This document shows, piece after piece, positions 26,867 through 35,634 of a stretch of 64,000 nucleotides of DNA. The position numbers and the translations under genes are program-made. Origin of the DNA: Gammaproteobacteria bacterium (GTDB lineage: Bacteria > Pseudomonadota > Gammaproteobacteria > Steroidobacterales > GCA-2729495); contig JANQPY010000026.1 of NCBI GenBank assembly GCA_028285245.1, positions 24,697 to 88,696 on the forward strand, written 5' to 3'. Each line of letters begins with the position of its first letter. The first letter of the stretch is position 1. Under the pieces are notes generated by a model. The model was not told the DNA's origin. It saw nothing but the letters and a program-made list of their open reading frames with translations, and did no database searches.

Positions 26867-27400
26867 CTATCGCGACATCCGCAGCAGGTACTTGAGCATC
26901 CGTTCCTCGATTTCGGGACTGGTCTCGAAAAACAGCGCCGGGGGGTAGCGCATGCGGTTACCGGGCACCATGCCATGCGGATCAGCAATGAAGGCTGCCA
27001 TGGTTTCCGGCGTCCAGATCAGCCCATCGGCCTGCGCCTGCAGAAACGCCTCTGAGTAACCGAAGCCCGAAACGGCAGCCGCGGGTTTGCCAAAGATCCG
27101 GTGGAGATTTGGGCCCACACGGTGTTCTCCGCCCGGCTCCAACGTGTGGCAAAAGCGGCACCAGGTAAAAGCCTCTTTCTGGGCCGCCAGTTCCTCTGCC
27201 GAGATGGGCGGTAACTCTGTTGCGTAGTAATCGGGCAGTTCAGTACCCACCAACAACCGCTCGATCTCAGCGTCTGACACTTCGTAGTCCGCGATAAACG
27301 GGGTAACGCCAAACCAGAGGAACGGAAAGTACAGGGCAAACGCCAATAGCCCGCCGAGCACCCCTACCTGGGTCAGCCGAGCGCCGACGGTTAACGACAT
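26867..27400 (-). CDS. Membrane-anchored c-type cytochrome
   Basis: A 177-residue protein with one N-terminal membrane anchor (about residues 10-35) and a class I cytochrome c domain. Haem attachment motif CRFCH at residues 81-85; the probable axial Met lies in VPGNRM (Met150). VGPNLHRIFGKPA and SGFGYSEAF are typical class I elements. GGAG lies eight bases before ATG 27400. It is the second gene after a cytochrome b561, 40 bases away, so the two probably pass electrons from the quinone pool or another donor into the periplasm. Confidence 0.88.
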   Translation of the reverse strand: MSLTVGARLTQVGVLGGLLAFALYFPFLWFGVTPFIADYEVSDAEIERLLVGTELPDYYATELPPISAEELAAQKEAFTWCRFCHTLEPGGEHRVGPNLHRIFGKPAAAVSGFGYSEAFLQAQADGLIWTPETMAAFIADPHGMVPGNRMRYPPALFFETSPEIEERMLKYLLRMSR

Positions 27401-27440
27401 GAGTGGTTCTCCGGTAAGTCTTGAAAATCCATGTCCGGCT

Positions 27441-27986
27441 TCATACGCGGGTGCCCGGCAGCAGGCGCAGCCAGCCAGCCCCGTAGCGGAGCTGCTGGTA
27501 AGCGCCGTGAAAAACCCAGATCGTTAGCAGGAACAGGTAATAGAAGCCGAAGGCACTGTGCATATAGCCGAAAAACTTACGTGTCGCGTCGCTGTCGGCC
27601 ATTAGTTGTGGCACGCCCAGACCAAAGGGCGCTACCTCACGTTCGAACTCCCCCCAGCCGTAGACCAGCCCAATCAGACCTTCCAGGGCGAACGTAAACA
27701 GCAAACAGGCCAGCACAGCCCGGCTGAAGGCAAACGAAGCGGCGGGCAGTCCCTCCGGCGGCACGAGGCCCGGTCCACTCGCCATGCGCAACAGCCGCCA
27801 GCCGGCTAGCAGAAAGACGATTACGCCCAGCCCGTCGTGCAGGTGCCGCAGGCTTTCGCGCTGGTCCAGGGCGGTGCGCGGCAGGGAGATGATGTTCCAG
27901 AACAGCGCGGCGAAAACCGCGAACAGCACGATGCCGATGATCGCGTCAATCTGACTCTGGCGCCCCGGCGCCGGTGCCTCACTCAT
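27441..27986 (-). CDS. Cytochrome b561-type membrane protein
   Basis: A 181-residue protein with four predicted helices. Histidines suited to bind two b haems occur in RHLHDGLGV (helix 2), YMHSAFGFYYL (helix 3) and WVFHGAYQQ (helix 4), the layout of prokaryotic cytochrome b561. Start at 27986 was chosen because AAGGGGAA precedes it; the upstream in-frame extension has no support. It heads an operon with the c-type cytochrome. Such pairs act in quinol oxidation, superoxide scavenging or as the membrane part of a periplasmic dehydrogenase; the partner is not visible here. Confidence 0.8.
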   Translation of the reverse strand: MSEAPAPGRQSQIDAIIGIVLFAVFAALFWNIISLPRTALDQRESLRHLHDGLGVIVFLLAGWRLLRMASGPGLVPPEGLPAASFAFSRAVLACLLFTFALEGLIGLVYGWGEFEREVAPFGLGVPQLMADSDATRKFFGYMHSAFGFYYLFLLTIWVFHGAYQQLRYGAGWLRLLPGTRV

Positions 27987-28182
27987 CAAGTTCCCCCTTG
28001 CTGCTATGCGCCACGGCGGCGGGCGCCGCCGTATGTTAGCGGAATGGATGGCGCAAAGCTTTCCAGAGCAGGCTGTGGAGAGCCGGCTGAGCGCGTGCGC
28101 AGTATTCTGAAACGAAGTTACCGTAAGAGCTTGTATCAAAATGTAACTGGCACTTGGAAAGCCGCCCGGAGCCGACTAATAT

Positions 28183-28199
28183 TGACCGCCTGTCGGTCA
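28183..28199. promoter_or_regulatory. Perfect inverted repeat, candidate operator before the IclR gene
   Basis: TGACCG at 28183-28188 and CGGTCA at 28194-28199 form perfect six-base arms around a five-base spacer. The repeat ends 19 bases before the ATG at 28219, in a place where a bound protein would block initiation. It may be an autoregulatory site. No second copy was seen upstream of hyuA. Confidence 0.45.
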
Positions 28200-28218
28200 T
28201 TTGTCAGCACGATCCCGA

Positions 28219-29037
28219 ATGAGCTCAACCCGCCCAATTCGCGCCCTGCTTCGTGGACTAGAGGTGTTGCACGTCCTCAACAAGCACAACGGCGCAACCG
28301 TCTCCGAAGTCGCCTCCACCATAGAGTTACCACGCACCACGACTTATCGAATTCTCGAAACGCTGTGCGTTGCTGGCTATGCATACCGTGCCGCCAGCGA
28401 CGAACGCTACCGGCTCACCATCATGGTGCGGGGCTTAAGCGACGGTTTCGATGATGAGGCCTGGGTGACACAGATTGCCCGGCCCTACATGTACGAACTT
28501 TGCCGTGAGCTGGTCTGGCCGGTAGCCATCGCAACCTTGTCCGGCAGCAGCATGCTGATTCGCCAGACCACGGATCACGCCAGCCCCCTCGCAGTAGAGA
28601 AGCGCGGGCCGGGCTTCCGAGTGCCGATCCTCGGTTCCTCCGCCGGCCTGTGCTATCTGGCCTTCTGCCAGAAAGAACAGCGCGATACCCTGCTGGACAT
28701 TCTCGCCAAATCGAAGCTCGAGGAAGATCTGCCGGCGCGCAATCGCACCAAGATCTACGAGAAGCTCCTGGAAACCCGCAAACAGGGCTTCGCTGTCTCC
28801 CGGCGACGCCGGCGGGTATCTGACGAAATCAGCGTCTCTGTGCCGATCTTCGCCGAGGAACGGCTGCTGGCCTCGCTGATACTGCGATTTTCCAGCACCG
28901 CCGTCACGCTGCCGGAGGCCGAAGAACGCTTCGTGCCACGCATGACCTCGGTGTCGACCCGCATTGGCCAGGAGTTTGTGCACCAGCACCAGAACGATGC
29001 TCTGGTGTCCATTGCCACTGGGCCTGTGCCGGAATAA
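28219..29037 (+). CDS. IclR-family transcriptional regulator
   Basis: A 272-residue regulator with the IclR plan: winged helix-turn-helix at residues about 5-65 (GLEVLHVLNKHNGATVSEVA, then LPRTTTYRILETLCVAGYAYR) and a C-terminal GAF-like effector domain with RGPGFRVPILGSSAGLCYLAF. Catabolic IclR regulators sense small aromatic or aliphatic acids. Next to hyuBA and the CoA-transferase cluster, it is the likely regulator of that pathway. ATG 28219 was preferred to TTG 28201 by family alignment; neither has a strong ribosome binding site. A terminator follows the stop at once. Confidence 0.88.
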   Translation: MSSTRPIRALLRGLEVLHVLNKHNGATVSEVASTIELPRTTTYRILETLCVAGYAYRAASDERYRLTIMVRGLSDGFDDEAWVTQIARPYMYELCRELVWPVAIATLSGSSMLIRQTTDHASPLAVEKRGPGFRVPILGSSAGLCYLAFCQKEQRDTLLDILAKSKLEEDLPARNRTKIYEKLLETRKQGFAVSRRRRRVSDEISVSVPIFAEERLLASLILRFSSTAVTLPEAEERFVPRMTSVSTRIGQEFVHQHQNDALVSIATGPVPE

Positions 29038-29040
29038 AAA

Positions 29041-29073
29041 AAACCGCCTAGTTACAATTAACTAGACGGTTTT
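29041..29073 (+). terminator. Bidirectional rho-independent terminator between iclR and hyuB
   Basis: Fourteen-base arms at 29041-29054 and 29059-29072 (AAACCGCCTAGTTA and TAACTAGACGGTTT) pair with one mismatch around the loop CAAT. A run of A on the 5' side and of T on the 3' side make it usable for both convergent genes. Confidence 0.85.
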
Positions 29074-29091
29074 CCTCAAGTAAAATAGACC

Positions 29092-31056
29092 TCAGGCAGC
29101 GCGGCGTTTGGCCGTCTTCCGCTTAGCCTTAGCCGACTTGGCTTTGGCCTTTCGCTTGGCAGCTTTGCGCTTCGTCTTGCGCTTGCCCTTGTCTGCCGCA
29201 CCCTGAAACACCGGCTGCTCCGGTGGCTCCATACCAGTTTCTTTCTTGCAGCGTTTCTTCAACTCTGGGATGGTGCCGCCAAAGTCGAACACCTTGGTCT
29301 TGCCCCGCTTCTTGGCCATTCGGGCCCGCAGCGCCTTGGTCTTCTTTTCGTCGACCGAAAGGTCTTTCTTCAGCACCACGCCGTAGCGCTTGGCACCTTC
29401 TATGGTGACGAGGCCTGCGTCAACGTCGAACACGACTTTCTCGGGATCACGAGTCAGAGGGTCGCCCCAGCCGCCGCCGCCCCACGTATTGAAATGCAGC
29501 AGATCGCCTTCCTTGACCACGATATTGTCGCCCTTTGACGGCAACAGCGCGGTCGTCCCATCGGCACGCTCAAGCACCTTGGTCGAACGCAAACCGGGCG
29601 TGCCACCGTTGACTCCCCAGGGCTTGGTCAACCAACGATCATCGTGGATGGAGATTTCGCCATCCTCCAGGAAACGATATTCCATATGGATGGCATTGCC
29701 GCCGCGGTGGTGCCCTGCCCCGCCTGAATCGGGAATGGTCTCGTAGGTTTCAATACGCAGCGGGAAGTAACTCTCCAGAAACTCATTCGGCACGTTGGTG
29801 AAGTTCGGCCACAGCGAATGCCCATCCGGGCCATCGCCGAACGGCCGGCCAGGCACACCGCCAAAGCCAATCTGGAACAGCTGGTACCACTCACCGTTCT
29901 TGTCGTGGCCTGAGTACATGAGGTGAGGACTGTCCGAGAAGCCGGCGGCATTCAGGAAGTCCGGATTGCCCTGGCCCAGGAGCGCGCCCAGCACGTCAAA
30001 GATGCGCCCAAGTGCGTGCGTGCGGCATGACAGCGCGGCCGGGAACTTCGGCTTGAGCAGCGTGCCTTCAGGAATGTGCACGTCGATCAGCTCATAGAAT
30101 CCGTCGTTAAACATGATCTGTGGATCGAACACCATGATCATGTAGACCCCGCAGAACATCTTGAACATCTCCTCATTCAGGAGAAAGTTCACCGAAGCGA
30201 TTGACTGCGGGTCTGTACCGGTAAAGTCAAAGACCGCCTTGTTGCCCTCGCGCCATAACGAGCATTTGATTTTGTATGGCCCCATGCCCATGCCGTCGTC
30301 GCAGATGTAATCCTCAAAGGACTGCTTTTTGGTGGGTATGGTGTCTTTGATGAGTTTCTGCATGGCCCGCTTGTTGCGGTCCAACAGCTCCTCCAGCGCG
30401 GAGTAGTAAATGTCGTCGCCGAAACGATCGCACATCTCCAGGATGCGCTTTTCGGCGGTGCGCACCGAGGCGATGATCGCGTTGAAGTCGCTGCGATTCC
30501 ACTGCGGCATGCGGCAGTTGTGCAGGATAATCTCCAGCACATCTTCCTGTAGCTCATCTTTCTTAAAGATCTTGGTCGGCGGAACGCGGATGCCTTCCTC
30601 GAAAATCTGCCTCGCATCGGTCGGTAGCGACCCCGGCACCTTGCCGCCAATATCGGTCATGTGACCGAAGTGCGCGGCGTAAGACACCAAGCGCCCGTCT
30701 TTGAAGATCGGCCGCAGAATCAGCCAGTCGTTGGCATGGCTGATTGCACCGTTGCAGGTATAGGGGTCGTTCATGAAGAAGATATCGCCCTCTTCAATGG
30801 TGCCGTCATAGGCCTCCTTGAACCCGTAGATAAAGCTGCCGAACTGACCAACAACCATCTTGCCGTCGAGATTAGCGATCATCGGAAACGCATCGCCCTG
30901 TTCACGAATGCCCGGTGACATGGCGGTGCGGAACAACACAGCATCCATCTCCCAGCGCGCGTTCAACATCGCGTTTTCAATGATGTCTAGCGTGATCGGG
31001 TCGATATCTACCCGCTTAAAGGGTTTCGGCCGTGTTTCAACAATACTTGCTGGCAT
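29092..31056 (-). CDS. Hydantoinase B / oxoprolinase-type subunit with a basic C-terminal tail
   Basis: A 654-residue member of the HyuB family (N-methylhydantoinase B, 5-oxoprolinase C-terminal part, acetone/acetophenone carboxylase alpha-type). Family features: DPITLDIIENAMLNARWEMD, IREQGDAFPMIANLDG, FFMNDPYTCNGAISHANDW, GGKVPGSLPTDARQIFEEGIRVPPTKI and DSGGAGHHRGG. It works with HyuA in ATP-driven ring opening or carboxylation. The last 32 residues (from Lys623) hold 13 Lys and 6 Arg mixed with Ala, a histone-H1-like tail I do not know from this family. ATG 31056 has GGGAG nine bases upstream, and hyuA ends 20 bases before it. Confidence 0.9.
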   Translation of the reverse strand: MPASIVETRPKPFKRVDIDPITLDIIENAMLNARWEMDAVLFRTAMSPGIREQGDAFPMIANLDGKMVVGQFGSFIYGFKEAYDGTIEEGDIFFMNDPYTCNGAISHANDWLILRPIFKDGRLVSYAAHFGHMTDIGGKVPGSLPTDARQIFEEGIRVPPTKIFKKDELQEDVLEIILHNCRMPQWNRSDFNAIIASVRTAEKRILEMCDRFGDDIYYSALEELLDRNKRAMQKLIKDTIPTKKQSFEDYICDDGMGMGPYKIKCSLWREGNKAVFDFTGTDPQSIASVNFLLNEEMFKMFCGVYMIMVFDPQIMFNDGFYELIDVHIPEGTLLKPKFPAALSCRTHALGRIFDVLGALLGQGNPDFLNAAGFSDSPHLMYSGHDKNGEWYQLFQIGFGGVPGRPFGDGPDGHSLWPNFTNVPNEFLESYFPLRIETYETIPDSGGAGHHRGGNAIHMEYRFLEDGEISIHDDRWLTKPWGVNGGTPGLRSTKVLERADGTTALLPSKGDNIVVKEGDLLHFNTWGGGGWGDPLTRDPEKVVFDVDAGLVTIEGAKRYGVVLKKDLSVDEKKTKALRARMAKKRGKTKVFDFGGTIPELKKRCKKETGMEPPEQPVFQGAADKGKRKTKRKAAKRKAKAKSAKAKRKTAKRRAA

Positions 31057-31076
31057 CTTTAATGCTCCCTTGAGGC

Positions 31077-33128
31077 TTAGGCCGGGTTAATCAATATGTT
31101 GCCGAAATCATCAACCGTCCCCGTATGGTCCGGCAGAATCAGCGTAGTGGAATCCATTTCCTGCACGATGGCTGGTCCAGGCACCACATTCCCGCCCTTC
31201 AGTTTGCCGCGGTCGTACAAAATCGCCGCACGATCTTTTCCATCGATGTAAACCTTGATGTCGGCCAGCTTGGCGGCCGACGGATCCTTGCCCCCTTTGC
31301 CGACACTCTGCGCCCGCACAACCGTTGCCTTGCCCTGGGCCACCGCGCGCAGATTCACAACTTCCTTATCCTCAGGCAGCGCAAACGTAAACAGCTGACG
31401 GTGCATCTCGTCGAACTGATCACCAATCAGGTCCAGGCCTTTCTTCTCCAGCTCTGCAAGCTCGAAACCGATGGTCAACGACAGGCCCTGACCGGAGTAG
31501 CGGATATCCGCCTCGAAAGCGGTTTCCTGATCCTTCTTCGGCACGCCCTCGTTGTCTAACGTCTTGGTGGCCTGCGCAGCCAGCTTGCGGCAGTCGGCGG
31601 CCAGCGCCTTGGCCGTGGTGCTGCTAAAGCGCTGAATAATGGTCCGGGAGGCCTCATCACGGACCCGCGTCGTGGCATCACCGTAGGCGCACAGCACGCC
31701 CGGCCCCGGCGGAATGATCACCGGCCATGCGTTCGACAGCTTACCCAGCGCATTGGCGTGCAGCGGACCAGCGCCGCCGAAACCCATCAGCGCAAAGTCT
31801 CGAGGGTCGTAGCCTTTCTCAACCGATACCAGACGCAGCGCGCCGTACATGTTTTCGTTAACCAGCGCGATAATGCCCTCTGCTGCGGCCTTAACGGTCA
31901 GACCCAGCGGATCAGCAACCCGCTTGACGGCCTTCTCAGCGAGGTCCTTGCGGATCTTCATGTCGCCGCCGAGCTTTACTTCGGTTGGCAGGTAACCGAG
32001 CACGACATTCGCGTCAGTCACGGTCGGCTCGACCCCACCTTTATCATAGGCCGCCGGACCCGGCGCAGCGCCGGCGCTCTGCGGACCCACGCGCAGCGCA
32101 CCCGTCAGTTCAGGTACGTGAGCAATTGAGCCACCGCCGGCGCCAACTGTGCGCACGTCGACCGAAGAGGCACGCACGACCACGTCGCCGACCGTCGTCT
32201 CGCGTCGCAGCTGGGCTTCGCCCTTTTCAACCAGCGCAACGTCCGTGGATGTCCCGCCCATATCAAAAGTCAGGATGTTGGGGAACCCGGCCTGCTCCGC
32301 AACCCAAATGGCGCCGGACACGCCACCGGCCGGACCACTCATCAGCAGGTTTACCGGGTATGCCTCGGCTGCCTTGGCCGATGCCAGCCCGCCGTCCGAG
32401 CGCAGCACGTGTAGCTGCACATCTTTCATCTTTTTCTTCAGCTCGCGCGTGAGATTGCGCACGTACTTCTCGACCTTGGGCCGCACATAGGAATTGGCCA
32501 CGGTGGTAATGGTGCGCTCGTACTCCTGCATCTCCGGAACCACGTCGGAAGATAGCGAGATCGGCATTTTGCCGAAGACCTTCTTGGCGACCCGGCCTAC
32601 CGCTTTTTCATTCGCGGGATTCGCAAACGAATTGATCAGGCAAACCGTCAGCGCCTCAATACCCTTCTTCTTAAGGCGCCGCATATCCCGCTCGAGGGCG
32701 GCGGTCTTAAGCTTGCGCACAATCTTGCCGTCAGCCCCCACGCGCTCATCAGCCTCAATGGTGAGCGCCAACGGCGCCAGCGGCAGTGACTTGTTATAAA
32801 TCACCCAGCCGCCCAGTCCACCCGGCACAAAGGAACGCGCAATCTGCAGTGTCTGCCGATAGCCGTTGGTCGTGACCAGCCCCACCTTGGCCCCGGACAT
32901 CTCCAGAATCGTGTTGGTGGCGACAGTCGTGCCATGCATCACGTGCGTGATCGCCTCAGGGTTGATTTTGGCGTTCCTGCAAACCTTCTCGATGCCGTTC
33001 AGCACGCCAACCGACGAGTCATGCGGCGTACTCGGCACTTTGGCGGTATGAATATCTCCGGATTTCTCGTCAACCAGCAGGAGGTCCGTGAAGGTCCCTC
33101 CGACGTCAACCCCTAGTCGGTAGCTCAT
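31077..33128 (-). CDS. Hydantoinase A / oxoprolinase-type ATP-dependent subunit
   Basis: A 683-residue HyuA with the actin-like ATPase fold. N-terminal phosphate-binding segment MSYRLGVDVGGTFTDLLLVDE, then HGTTVATNTILE, SSDVVPEMQEYERTITTVANSYVRP, MSGPAGGVSGA, FDMGGTSTDVALVE, and GFGGAGPLHANALG. It couples ATP hydrolysis to amide or carbonyl activation in the complex with HyuB, the gene that follows. The pair could be a hydantoinase, an oxoprolinase or an acetone-carboxylase-like enzyme; nothing in the sequence settles which. GAGGGAAC precedes the ATG. First gene of the hyuA-hyuB operon. Confidence 0.92.
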   Translation of the reverse strand: MSYRLGVDVGGTFTDLLLVDEKSGDIHTAKVPSTPHDSSVGVLNGIEKVCRNAKINPEAITHVMHGTTVATNTILEMSGAKVGLVTTNGYRQTLQIARSFVPGGLGGWVIYNKSLPLAPLALTIEADERVGADGKIVRKLKTAALERDMRRLKKKGIEALTVCLINSFANPANEKAVGRVAKKVFGKMPISLSSDVVPEMQEYERTITTVANSYVRPKVEKYVRNLTRELKKKMKDVQLHVLRSDGGLASAKAAEAYPVNLLMSGPAGGVSGAIWVAEQAGFPNILTFDMGGTSTDVALVEKGEAQLRRETTVGDVVVRASSVDVRTVGAGGGSIAHVPELTGALRVGPQSAGAAPGPAAYDKGGVEPTVTDANVVLGYLPTEVKLGGDMKIRKDLAEKAVKRVADPLGLTVKAAAEGIIALVNENMYGALRLVSVEKGYDPRDFALMGFGGAGPLHANALGKLSNAWPVIIPPGPGVLCAYGDATTRVRDEASRTIIQRFSSTTAKALAADCRKLAAQATKTLDNEGVPKKDQETAFEADIRYSGQGLSLTIGFELAELEKKGLDLIGDQFDEMHRQLFTFALPEDKEVVNLRAVAQGKATVVRAQSVGKGGKDPSAAKLADIKVYIDGKDRAAILYDRGKLKGGNVVPGPAIVQEMDSTTLILPDHTGTVDDFGNILINPA

Positions 33129-33165
33129 GCTGTTCCCTCGGGTAGCTTCCTAGTTCTCAATGTAG

Positions 33166-33193
33166 CCGCAGTCCGGTTTATTACCGACTGCGG
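33166..33193. other. Intergenic hairpin between the HMG-CoA-lyase-type gene and hyuA
   Basis: CCGCAGTC at 33166-33173 pairs with GACTGCGG at 33186-33193; two further G:C pairs extend it inward past a bulged C, leaving a TTTATTA loop. No T-run follows in either direction, so it may be a weak terminator for the lyase gene (minus strand) or an mRNA-stabilising structure. Confidence 0.45.
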
Positions 33194-33286
33194 TTCGTCT
33201 TTACATCAGGCCGGGACGGCGGTGCGTTCTGGATTAGATCGCTCTACGCGATTCGCGCCCTGACCTGGTGATTGTTTTTGGGCCGC

Positions 33287-34219
33287 TTAACTTGCAGCTC
33301 TGTATTGTTCTGCCACGTCGGGAAAGATCCCGGCTTTTGGCAGCATCGCCGGCACGCCCTTACCCAGCTGTTGCTGCAGCCAATCGCTGGTTTCGATGAT
33401 GCCGGGCAAGTCCACCCCTGTGTCCACGCCCGAACGATTCAACAGATAAACCAAATCGTCCGTGGGTATATTCCCTGTCGCCGCTGGCGCGAACGGGCAG
33501 CCGCCGATTCCACCGATGCTGGCATCCAGGGAGTCCACGCCCGCGTCAACGGCAGCCTGGGCATTCGCCAGACCCGTATTGCGCGTGTTGTGAAAATGAC
33601 AGCGAATGGGCGTCGCGCCGATGCGCTCGCGGATCGCCCCAACCATCTCCGTGACCTGAGCCGGTACGCCAACGCCAATGCTATCGGCCAGGCCAAGCTC
33701 GACGGGCTCGCCAGCCATAATCTGATCCACAATGTCGAGCACCCGGGCAAGCGGCACCTCGCCCTCGAAGGGACAACCAAACGCCGATGAGACCATGACA
33801 TTGGCCCTCATCCCCGCCGCCCGCGCGTCGCGGGCAATGTCCAGCCAGGCCTTGATCGACTCGCTGGTTGGCACACCCTGGTTGCGTTCGTTATAGGTAT
33901 CGCTGGCAATGACTGCCATGCCGATTTCGTCAATGCCGGACTCGCGCGCGCGCTCAAAACCCTTGCGGTTGAGCACCAGGCCAATGTAGGTAACGTCATC
34001 GCGCTTTGGCAAGCCGGCAATCAATGCTTCCGCGTCGGCCATCTGCGGCACACGCTTTGGATGTACAAAGCTGGTGACTTCCAGCCGGCGAATTCCGGCG
34101 CCTATCGCCCGGGTGACGAATTCAAGCTTCGTGCTCGTGTCGAGAATTTCAGGTTCGCTCTGCAGGCCGTCGCGCGGCCCCACCTCGATGATGGATATTT
34201 TTCGGGAAGCGTCGCTCAT
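33287..34219 (-). CDS. HMG-CoA lyase-type enzyme
   Basis: A 310-residue TIM-barrel aldolase of the HMGL family. It has the metal/substrate opening EVGPRDGLQSEP near residue 13 and the family signature GIGGCPFAPAATGN with the catalytic Cys. Metal ligands fit HCHFHNT-like RCHFHNTRNTG. It would cleave a 3-hydroxy-acyl-CoA, typically hydroxymethylglutaryl-CoA, to acetyl-CoA and acetoacetate. Start at 34219 was chosen because the protein then opens at the usual place; the ribosome binding site is weak. Divergent from the CoA-transferase gene (200-base spacer), a pairing that suggests the transferase supplies its CoA thioester. Confidence 0.88.
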   Translation of the reverse strand: MSDASRKISIIEVGPRDGLQSEPEILDTSTKLEFVTRAIGAGIRRLEVTSFVHPKRVPQMADAEALIAGLPKRDDVTYIGLVLNRKGFERARESGIDEIGMAVIASDTYNERNQGVPTSESIKAWLDIARDARAAGMRANVMVSSAFGCPFEGEVPLARVLDIVDQIMAGEPVELGLADSIGVGVPAQVTEMVGAIRERIGATPIRCHFHNTRNTGLANAQAAVDAGVDSLDASIGGIGGCPFAPAATGNIPTDDLVYLLNRSGVDTGVDLPGIIETSDWLQQQLGKGVPAMLPKAGIFPDVAEQYRAAS

Positions 34220-34419
34220 ACCGGCTTGAGTTACGGGGGGAATTCGATATTGTATAGCACGCTTCCAGCTCCGCAAGCAGAAGCCCCCGAACGCATGCGC
34301 CGTCCGCGCGTCGGGCACATCCGCGGCAGCGCCGCGCAGACTGGAACGGCAGGTGCCAAGCGACGCAGCGACTCGCACCACCGCAGCCTTGAACAAAGCC
34401 AACAAAGGGATACCAGCCG

Positions 34420-35634
34420 ATGGTCAGTGACGAAACCGCCAACCGGGGTCCGCTAGCCGACTTACGCGTCGTGGAAATGGGCACTTTGCTGGCCGGCCCG
34501 TTTTGCGGCCAGCTCATGGGGGATTTCGGCGCCGAGGTCATTAAGCTGGAGCCACCCAATCAAGGCGATCCAATGCGCGAGTGGGGCCAGGAGAAGGCCC
34601 ACGGTATGTCGCTGTGGTGGCCAGTGGTCGCCCGCAACAAGAAGTCGGTGACATTGAATCTGCGTGAGCAGGAGGGTCAGCAGATCGCGCGCGATTTAAT
34701 CAGCAAGGCGGACTTCGTACTGGAAAACTTCCGGCCCGGCACGATGGAGCGCTGGAATCTTTCCTATGACGAACTGAAGAAGCTGAATCCCCGTTTGATC
34801 ATGATTCGGGTATCCGGCTTCGGCCAGACCGGGCCCTATGCATCGCGTGCGGGCTTCGGCGCGGTTGGCGAGGCAATGGGCGGGCTGCGCTATGTCTGCG
34901 GGGATCCCAAGACACCACCCAGCAGGATGGGCATTAGCATCGGCGATTCGCTTGCCGCAACGTTCGCCTGCCTCGGTGCGCTGGCTGCGCTCCATCATCG
35001 CGAACGCACGGGCGAAGGACAGGTCGTCGATTCCGCTATCTACGAAGCGGTACTCAACATGATGGAATCGCTGGTCACCGAGTACGACCAGGCGGACTAC
35101 ATTCGTGAGCGGCAGGGCTCGATCCTGCCAAACGTCGCTCCGTCGAACGTCTACCCGACGCGAGACGACCGCATGATTCTGATCGCCGCCAACCAGGACA
35201 CGGTATTCAAACGGCTCACCCAGGCCATGGGCCAGCCAGAACTGGCTGAGGACCCTCGCTATGCCACTCACTCTGCCCGCGGCGAGCACCAGACCGAACT
35301 CGATGAGAAAGTCGCCGCCTGGACCAAGACGGTAGACGCCGATCACCTGGAAGCGATGATGGAGGAACACGGGATTCCATCCGGCAAAATTTATCGGGCG
35401 CCGGAGATGCTCGAAGACGCACAGTTCCGGGCACGTGAAGCCATCATCAAGACCCTCCACCCGAAATTTGGCGAGCTGCGGATGCAGAACGTCGCGCCCA
35501 AACTGTCGGCCACGCCGGGTGGCGTGCGCAGCGCAGCGCCATCACTCGGAGAACACACCGACGAGATCTTTGGCGGCCTGCTGGGCTTTGACGCAGCACG
35601 CCTGGCCGAGCTGCGAGCCAGCGGCATCATTTAG
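34420..35634 (+). CDS. Family III CoA-transferase (CaiB/BaiF)
   Basis: A 404-residue CaiB/BaiF transferase. Motifs: LRVVEMGTLLAGPFCGQLMGDFGAEVIKLEPP, RNKKSVTLNLR, VLENFRPGTMERW, SGFGQTGPYASRAGFG, and the catalytic Asp in GEGQVVDSAIYEAV. It moves CoA between carboxylic acids through an aspartyl-CoA anhydride. Beside an HMG-CoA-lyase-type gene, the human SUGCT-like role of making hydroxymethylglutaryl-CoA from the free acid is a reasonable model, but other hydroxy-diacids fit equally. AAAGGGATA lies upstream of the ATG. The stop TAG overlaps the GTG of the next gene by one base. Confidence 0.92.
   Translation: MVSDETANRGPLADLRVVEMGTLLAGPFCGQLMGDFGAEVIKLEPPNQGDPMREWGQEKAHGMSLWWPVVARNKKSVTLNLREQEGQQIARDLISKADFVLENFRPGTMERWNLSYDELKKLNPRLIMIRVSGFGQTGPYASRAGFGAVGEAMGGLRYVCGDPKTPPSRMGISIGDSLAATFACLGALAALHHRERTGEGQVVDSAIYEAVLNMMESLVTEYDQADYIRERQGSILPNVAPSNVYPTRDDRMILIAANQDTVFKRLTQAMGQPELAEDPRYATHSARGEHQTELDEKVAAWTKTVDADHLEAMMEEHGIPSGKIYRAPEMLEDAQFRAREAIIKTLHPKFGELRMQNVAPKLSATPGGVRSAAPSLGEHTDEIFGGLLGFDAARLAELRASGII

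Noticed and set aside
33221..33286. Possible small gene between the lyase gene and hyuA
   Set aside because: No frame of useful length or ribosome binding site; only a hairpin is evident in this spacer.
34696..35460. 254-residue minus-strand frame inside the CoA-transferase gene
   Set aside because: Shadow of a strongly conserved gene, with no known motif.
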